IMG/VR virus record: IMGVR_UViG_3300047564_005880
Coordinates: 1-55,783 of that record
Reading direction: 5' to 3' (one strand)
DNA: 55,783 nucleotides
Source of the DNA: a virus
Shown here: positions 52,606-55,783 of the stretch, in pieces
Layout of the letters: each line of letters opens with the position of its first letter
Position numbering within the stretch: position 1 is the first letter of the stretch
Position numbers and translations under genes: made by a program
Notes under the pieces: generated by a model
The model's database searches: none
Seen by the model: only the letters and a program-made list of their open reading frames with translations
Told to the model about the DNA's origin: nothing

Positions 52606-52623
52606 GCGCCCCCGCAGGGGCGC
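52606..52623 (-). terminator. Rho-independent terminator of the ParB-like gene
   Basis: GCGCCCC (52606-52612) pairs with GGGGCGC (52617-52623), loop of four, followed on the minus strand by TTTTTGCTTT. Textbook terminator, located between palindrome copy 10 and the helicase promoter. Confidence 0.85.
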
Positions 52624-52624
52624 A

Positions 52625-52650
52625 CTGTGACAGTTGTAAAACTGGATCAG
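52625..52650 (-). repeat. CTGTGACAGTT-family palindrome, copy 10
   Basis: Minus strand CTGATCCAGTTTTAC-AACTGTCACAG; spans the stop of the ParB-like gene (52647-52649) and immediately precedes the strong terminator. Confidence 0.68.
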
Positions 52651-53615
52651 ACGGTGATCAGACCGTCGTTGTCCTCCACGTCAAGAATCTGGGGAACAAA
52701 TCCTTCCAGAGGGAACAACTTGAAGTTGCTATCTTGGAAGCGAGCTTGATATGCTTTTTCAAAGCACTCGTTATAGTAATTGACGCGCTCAATACAGGCA
52801 AGACGAGCTTCAGGTGCATCTTCAGCAGTAGTGTTCTGCAGGAATGCAACTACCCTAGTGTCTTTGCCAGCGTAGAAAGATTCCAACGCTTCGATAACAG
52901 CACGACGGAAGTAAGTGCTGTTGCCGCTAGCATTCAGAGCAACAACATTCGCGCCTTTGGGAAGAACTTTCTTCGCGTAGTTCTTCGCCTTGTTTGCGTC
53001 AAAGGACTCCATGGATGCAGCAGCGACAGCGTTGCTGATCACAGACTCGCAGAGGTTAGTTACCTGCTGCTGAGTGAAGGAGTGGGGGATCTGGTTCACC
53101 CAACGGATGCAATCTTCATAGGCAGGGATCTCTGCGTGACGCGCAATCCAAGAGGCAAGACGCTTCTTGAAGTCGTCAATAGAAGCTCCTTTGCTAGGAG
53201 GATGATCGTTAGCACCAAGACCGACCTCGTTGATAACATCATCAGCAGTGAATCCGTCTTTCACTTCAACAACGTTGAAGATCCAGCGAGAATACTGCAA
53301 CTCAGTCAGAGCTTGGAAGCGAGTGAAACCATCCAGCAACTTACCGTTATCAAAGATATACGGAGGCTGGGCGTCGATGAGCACACCTTTCACAGAAATG
53401 CTGCTCTTGAGGGAGTTCTTGTTGTTCTGGTCAGTACCAACAGAGCGCACAACGTTACGCTCATGACCATCATCGTCAGTCGTGATGATGGAATTCAAAT
53501 CGCGAACTTCGCGACGAACAACACGGTAAGATACACCTTCAGTGAGAGGAAGATTCTCAAACCATTCAACTTTGGGAGCAACAGAAGGGGTGCTCAGCTT
53601 GATGTAGTTGGACAT
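52647..53615 (-). CDS. ParB/sulfiredoxin-fold protein (322 aa)
   Basis: Start ATG 53613-53615 (MSNYIKLSTPSVAPKVEWFE), preferred over an earlier in-frame ATG because of leader layout. Residues 28-120 show a ParB-N-like domain: YRVVRREVRDLNSI, ISVKGVLIDAQPPYIFDN, then LDGFTRFQALTEL (94-106), the DG..R...L motif. The helical C-terminal two-thirds (about 140-322) are unfamiliar. ParB-fold phage proteins may bind DNA, cut it or act as NTP switches. A sigma-70-like promoter and a 5' stem-loop precede it and a terminator follows, so it is its own transcription unit. Function is open. Confidence 0.75.
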   Translation of the reverse strand: MSNYIKLSTPSVAPKVEWFENLPLTEGVSYRVVRREVRDLNSIITTDDDGHERNVVRSVGTDQNNKNSLKSSISVKGVLIDAQPPYIFDNGKLLDGFTRFQALTELQYSRWIFNVVEVKDGFTADDVINEVGLGANDHPPSKGASIDDFKKRLASWIARHAEIPAYEDCIRWVNQIPHSFTQQQVTNLCESVISNAVAAASMESFDANKAKNYAKKVLPKGANVVALNASGNSTYFRRAVIEALESFYAGKDTRVVAFLQNTTAEDAPEARLACIERVNYYNECFEKAYQARFQDSNFKLFPLEGFVPQILDVEDNDGLITV

Positions 53616-53643
53616 AATTAATAATTGCAAAGGGTACAATTTA

Positions 53644-53709
53644 GATCAGCACTAGCAGTGCGCTTGACTGATCTGGGTTAAGTATAGCAGCTTTGGGTGG
53701 GGATGCCAA
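53644..53709 (-). promoter_or_regulatory. Sigma-70-type promoter with 5' stem-loop
   Basis: TTGGCA (minus strand, plus positions 53704-53709) and TATACT (53681-53686) are separated by 17 bp. Starting near the predicted +1, GATCAG...CTGATC with an inner CACT-AGC-AGTG forms a stem-loop at 53644-53673. It would cap the mRNA 5' end. The clearest full early promoter in the window. Confidence 0.75.
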
Positions 53710-53726
53710 GCCCCTGAAACATTTTG

Positions 53727-54233
53727 TCAGGATCTCTGGATGTTTCCCGAGATGATCACACGGTCATGGTCGCAGGTGTGTGGGGGCACATAATGCAGGT
53801 CCGTGGAATTGAAGAATACCAATTTGCCGATGGTGGGCACGACTACGTTAGCAGGTGGCATCCAAGGGCGATGGGGTTCTGGAAAGATCAGTGGAGCACA
53901 CTGATCGCAGCAATCAAGATAGTAACAGAAGGACTGTACATAGTTTGGATCTGGATGCTGGTGGATTACAGCATAATCGCCTTTGCGGTACACTGCTCCC
54001 CACATTTCACAAACCTCAACACATCCATGGCGATCCATTAGCAACTGATTAGCAAGAACGTTGATGTGCTCAGTTAGATCCCATAGAGGTTCAAGTGTGT
54101 GAATTGTCCATCCAGTTACGTCACACTTGAGGCTAGACTGCCTGTCATTCTCATCACCTAACCCGTACACAATCGATTTGAAAACGGGTTCGGGTTCGTA
54201 ATAGTATTCTGCGATATTAACCCTGTGTGGCAT
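53727..54233 (-). CDS. 2OG-Fe(II) oxygenase (168 aa)
   Basis: MWGAVYRKGDYAVIHQHPDPNY (residues 78-99) has the W....G.....H.HP..... of 2OG-FeII_Oxy_5-type proteins, followed by SFCYYLD, LIFPEP, IGKLVFFNS, H147 (DLHYVPPH) and R158 (DHDRVIISGN). These enzymes are common in cyanophages; substrates are unknown. The start (MPHRVNIAEYYYEPEPVFKS) overlaps the SprT-like gene's end by 76 bp in another frame. Confidence 0.78.
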   Translation of the reverse strand: MPHRVNIAEYYYEPEPVFKSIVYGLGDENDRQSSLKCDVTGWTIHTLEPLWDLTEHINVLANQLLMDRHGCVEVCEMWGAVYRKGDYAVIHQHPDPNYVQSFCYYLDCCDQCAPLIFPEPHRPWMPPANVVVPTIGKLVFFNSTDLHYVPPHTCDHDRVIISGNIQRS

Positions 54234-54649
54234 TTACAAAACTCCTCGTAGATCAATCTCTCTGTACCATGCGCTTCAACTTCCCAGGGCTCATCTTCAT
54301 AAGGTGTGTCCTCAGAAACTTTGCGAGAGTACCAATAGTTCTTGTTGTATCTAGTTACATGCTCACGCAGGATGCGCTGCTTGACATGAATCAACTCATG
54401 GAATAATACAGTGAGATAGTCTTCGATGTCAAGACGATTGTGGATCTCAACAACAAACTCGCGAGGACGAGAGCAAGAGTCAACAATACTGCAGCACCCA
54501 TACATGCCTTCGCGAGCTAATCCACGCGCTATGAAATCGACAGCGAACTTGTAGCGATCCCCAATATATTTGGAAATGTACCACTGAGCAGCGAGGGATG
54601 TGATTCGCTTGCGGCAATTAGATCCAGTAAACGAGAAGGAAACAGACAT
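54158..54649 (-). CDS. SprT-like zinc metalloprotease (163 aa)
   Basis: Contains the zinc motif HELIH (residues 84-88, in VLFHELIHVKQ) and a downstream PYEDEPWEVEAHGTE (117-130) that supplies a likely third ligand, as in SprT-like proteins. The N-terminus read from ATG 54647 (MSVSFSFTGSNCRKRITSLA) lacks a Shine-Dalgarno, and another hydrophobic frame (54529-54696) overlaps it. A frameshifted or wrongly chosen start is possible. Domain call is strong, start is weak. Confidence 0.72.
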   Translation of the reverse strand: MSVSFSFTGSNCRKRITSLAAQWYISKYIGDRYKFAVDFIARGLAREGMYGCCSIVDSCSRPREFVVEIHNRLDIEDYLTVLFHELIHVKQRILREHVTRYNKNYWYSRKVSEDTPYEDEPWEVEAHGTERLIYEEFCKCHTGLISQNTITNPNPFSNRLCTG

Positions 54650-54696
54650 AACCAGTGCAGAAACCAAACTCCAGAAATAACAAAGAGAACTTTCAT
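54529..54696 (-). CDS. Overlapping small hydrophobic ORF (55 aa)
   Basis: ATG 54694-54696 (MKVLFVISGVWFLHWLCLFP) follows a GGGAG at 5-base spacing and overlaps the 40-aa gene's stop as TGATG. It overlaps the SprT-like start by about 120 bp in another frame. It may be a real signal/membrane peptide or evidence that the SprT-like gene starts here through a frameshift. Low confidence. Confidence 0.35.
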   Translation of the reverse strand: MKVLFVISGVWFLHWLCLFPSRLLDLIAASESHPSLLSGTFPNILGIATSSLSIS

Positions 54697-54818
54697 CACA
54701 TCTCCCAATACTCAAGGTACTCTTCCTCAGACATAGCAAATACTTTTGCCATTTCCTCGCGGTCTTCGTCAGAAATGTCGAAGATCTCACCAGGCATGTC
54801 TTGGATCTCGTCCCACAT
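54696..54818 (-). CDS. Small acidic protein (40 aa)
   Basis: A 40-residue very acidic ORF (MWDEIQDMPGEIFDISDEDR, then EEMAKVFAMSEEEYLEYWEM). A TATAAT box (54846-54851) lies 27 bp before the ATG; leader ends CACCC-ATG. Acidic miniprotein of the same sort as those in the 43-46 kb tract. Confidence 0.55.
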   Translation of the reverse strand: MWDEIQDMPGEIFDISDEDREEMAKVFAMSEEEYLEYWEM

Positions 54819-54854
54819 GGGTGGTGCTCCGTTGATTACCTTGTAATTATAGGG

Positions 54855-55040
54855 TCAAAGGAGCTCCGCCAGGGCGTCTCGTAGACAGTTCTGCAAGTGT
54901 CCCTCCAGGACCACCTCGTCGATTCCGTGGTGTAGGGCTGCCTGTTTGACGATTCCTAGCGGTGATCCCCACATGATGTCAATAATAAACTTAATTTGTT
55001 GCGTGTTAAGTTCAACGTGCGTAGTTACAGATCGTTCCAT
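54855..55040 (-). CDS. Small helical protein (61 aa)
   Basis: A 61-residue protein (MERSVTTHVELNTQQIKFII; IVKQAALHHGIDEVVLEGHL), mostly helical. It starts 20 bp after the endonuclease VII terminator. Unknown family. Confidence 0.62.
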   Translation of the reverse strand: MERSVTTHVELNTQQIKFIIDIMWGSPLGIVKQAALHHGIDEVVLEGHLQNCLRDALAELL

Positions 55041-55059
55041 AGTTTTAAAAAGGAAAAAG

Positions 55060-55084
55060 GCGCACTCACGAACTGCGAGTGCGC
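55060..55084 (-). terminator. Terminator after endonuclease VII
   Basis: GCGCACTC (55060-55067) pairs with GAGTGCGC (55077-55084); the minus strand continues CTTTTTCCTTTTT. The stop codon (55066-55068) lies within the arm. Confidence 0.85.
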
Positions 55085-55443
55085 TTCAGGTATTCTAATG
55101 CTTGCTCAAGACCAGCGATTGTGTCCCCGAGCATACCGATACTGCGGTTACAGTTGTCACACAACCAACCACGATGGTGGAATGTGTAGTGGTCATGATC
55201 GAAAACGAGCTTACGATCGCATCGACCACAGTTATCACATGGCGTACCTAGCGGAGGACGCTTAGGCTTACCAGACAATTTGTATGCCTTGCTCTTACCT
55301 TGTGACTCTTTCTTTGTGCAGTCTTTGCACTCAGGACGGAAGTATTTGTCACCACCAGTATTGGTGGATTGATTGCGGGCAAAGAACTCCTCACTGAGGG
55401 GGAATGTCTTACCACACTTGGAACAGGTACGAGATTCAGACAT
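55066..55443 (-). CDS. gp49: Recombination endonuclease VII-like (125 aa)
   Basis: The C-terminal half has the His-Me finger/endonuclease VII pattern: C69..C72, FDHDHYTFHHRGWLCDNCN (DHDH 82-85; C95, C98, N99) and G.LGD. The T4 gp49 block is LDHDHE...RGLLCNLCN. A further zinc-like pair set (C7/C10 and C39/C42) lies at the N-terminus. Endo VII resolves Holliday junctions and branched DNA during packaging. It ends in a strong terminator. T4 gp49 is 157 residues, so this is a shorter version. Confidence 0.88.
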   Translation of the reverse strand: MSESRTCSKCGKTFPLSEEFFARNQSTNTGGDKYFRPECKDCTKKESQGKSKAYKLSGKPKRPPLGTPCDNCGRCDRKLVFDHDHYTFHHRGWLCDNCNRSIGMLGDTIAGLEQALEYLKRTRSS

Positions 55444-55479
55444 GATCAGAGAGGCGTCTAGGAGGGTCTGTGAGAGGTC

Positions 55480-55783
55480 TCAACGAGCATACAGGTATCC
55501 ACCTGCCCAGTCTGCATTTTCCAGCAGATATTCACGATCCTTAATCAAACGAAGATCGTAACGAACACCCTTGGCAGGTGCTTTCCAGGATGCGGATTTG
55601 TACACTTCACCAGTCTTCTTGTCAACAAATGCGTGAACAGAGCGGGAAGAACCACCGTCAATCATGACGATCTTGTGGTATTTCTTACCAGACTCGATCA
55701 CATAATTGATGGGAGAAGTGCCTGCTTTGAGCTTCTCGATGCAGGAGAGATGATAATCAACGTTTTCGCCGCGATCAACATAC
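55480..55783 (-). CDS. Unknown protein, 5' end cut by window edge
   Basis: The frame is open to the right edge (YVDRGENVDYHLSCIEKLKA ... IVMIDGGSSRSVHAFVDKKT ... SWKAPAKGVRYDLR), so the start lies outside the window; a GTG at 55701 is unlikely to be the real start. The visible part is strand-rich and basic. No named family recognised. Confidence 0.7.
   Translation of the reverse strand, partial: YVDRGENVDYHLSCIEKLKAGTSPINYVIESGKKYHKIVMIDGGSSRSVHAFVDKKTGEVYKSASWKAPAKGVRYDLRLIKDREYLLENADWAGGYLYAR

Noticed and set aside
52734-53621. A 295-codon plus-strand frame opposite the ParB-like gene
   Set aside because: Antisense shadow of a well-formed minus gene with promoter and terminator.
54874-54904. 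A GACAGTT...AAGTGTC palindrome resembling the hairpin family
   Set aside because: It lies inside the coding sequence of the 61-aa gene and has short arms; kept apart from the family.
42000-55783. tRNA genes or CRISPR array in the small-gene region
   Set aside because: No cloverleaf with a conserved T-arm and no regularly spaced identical repeats were found by eye; a tRNA scan would be decisive.

Overview
The window is a stretch of a T4-like contractile-tailed phage genome, most probably a marine cyanomyovirus infecting Synechococcus or Prochlorococcus. This rests on a baseplate gene run recognisable as T4 gp25-gp6-gp7-gp8 (gp7 and gp8 identified from residue patterns shared with the T4 proteins), on giant beta-repeat virion proteins of 2,200 to 3,750 residues of the cyanophage type, on T4-style late promoters (TATAAATA), and on a cargo typical of cyanophages (two 2-oxoglutarate/Fe(II) oxygenases, an RlpA-like protein, many very small genes). 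The host assignment is inference. Every gene I can support lies on the minus strand, so transcription runs from high to low coordinates. No tRNA, CRISPR, insertion sequence or integrase was seen.

Region 1 (1-41970) is the late virion module. In transcription order it has a 4'-phosphopantetheinyl-transferase-like gene (41503-41970), small unknown genes, a PAAR tail-tip protein, gp25, gp6, a 3,749-aa gp7-like wedge protein, gp8, a 2,218-aa DUF4815-type protein, small coiled-coil and Ig-like accessory proteins, a 557-aa fibre, a 2,387-aa fibre, a 177-aa virion protein and a fibre of at least 2,516 aa cut by the left edge. Genes abut or overlap. Late promoter motifs occur before gp25, gp8, the 112-aa protein and the 177-aa protein. 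The large proteins are mosaics of shared modules: GSGYT beta-repeats, helical GEE repeats, DUF1565/beta-helix, LamG, cupredoxin-like and YHYH domains.

Region 2 (about 42000-46440) is a visibly more G+C-rich tract, at least to 44480, of very small genes. Many have their own -10 box (TATAAT, TATACT or TAGACT), a short leader without Shine-Dalgarno, and a 3' hairpin. It includes a HicA-like orphan, a DUF3574-like gene and a small gene interrupted by an in-frame amber codon. It ends in an AT-rich intergenic palindrome cluster (46381-46434).

Region 3 (46441-55783) carries early/middle genes, often with ATGA start/stop overlaps: an aspartyl/asparaginyl hydroxylase-like oxygenase, membrane miniproteins, an RlpA-like double-psi beta-barrel protein, a superfamily 2 helicase, a ParB/sulfiredoxin-fold protein with a full sigma-70-like promoter and a 5' stem-loop, a second 2OG oxygenase, a SprT-like metalloprotease and recombination endonuclease VII. 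A gene cut by the right edge closes the window.

The most novel-looking signals are the phage PPTase-like gene, the dispersed family of about 26-bp palindromes (ideal form CTGTGACAGTT-N4-AACTGTCACAG) at gene ends across 43-52.7 kb, the gp7 core split by a giant repeat insertion, the cupredoxin-like domain in a fibre, and the amber-interrupted small gene. All function calls are from reading the sequence; no database search was run.
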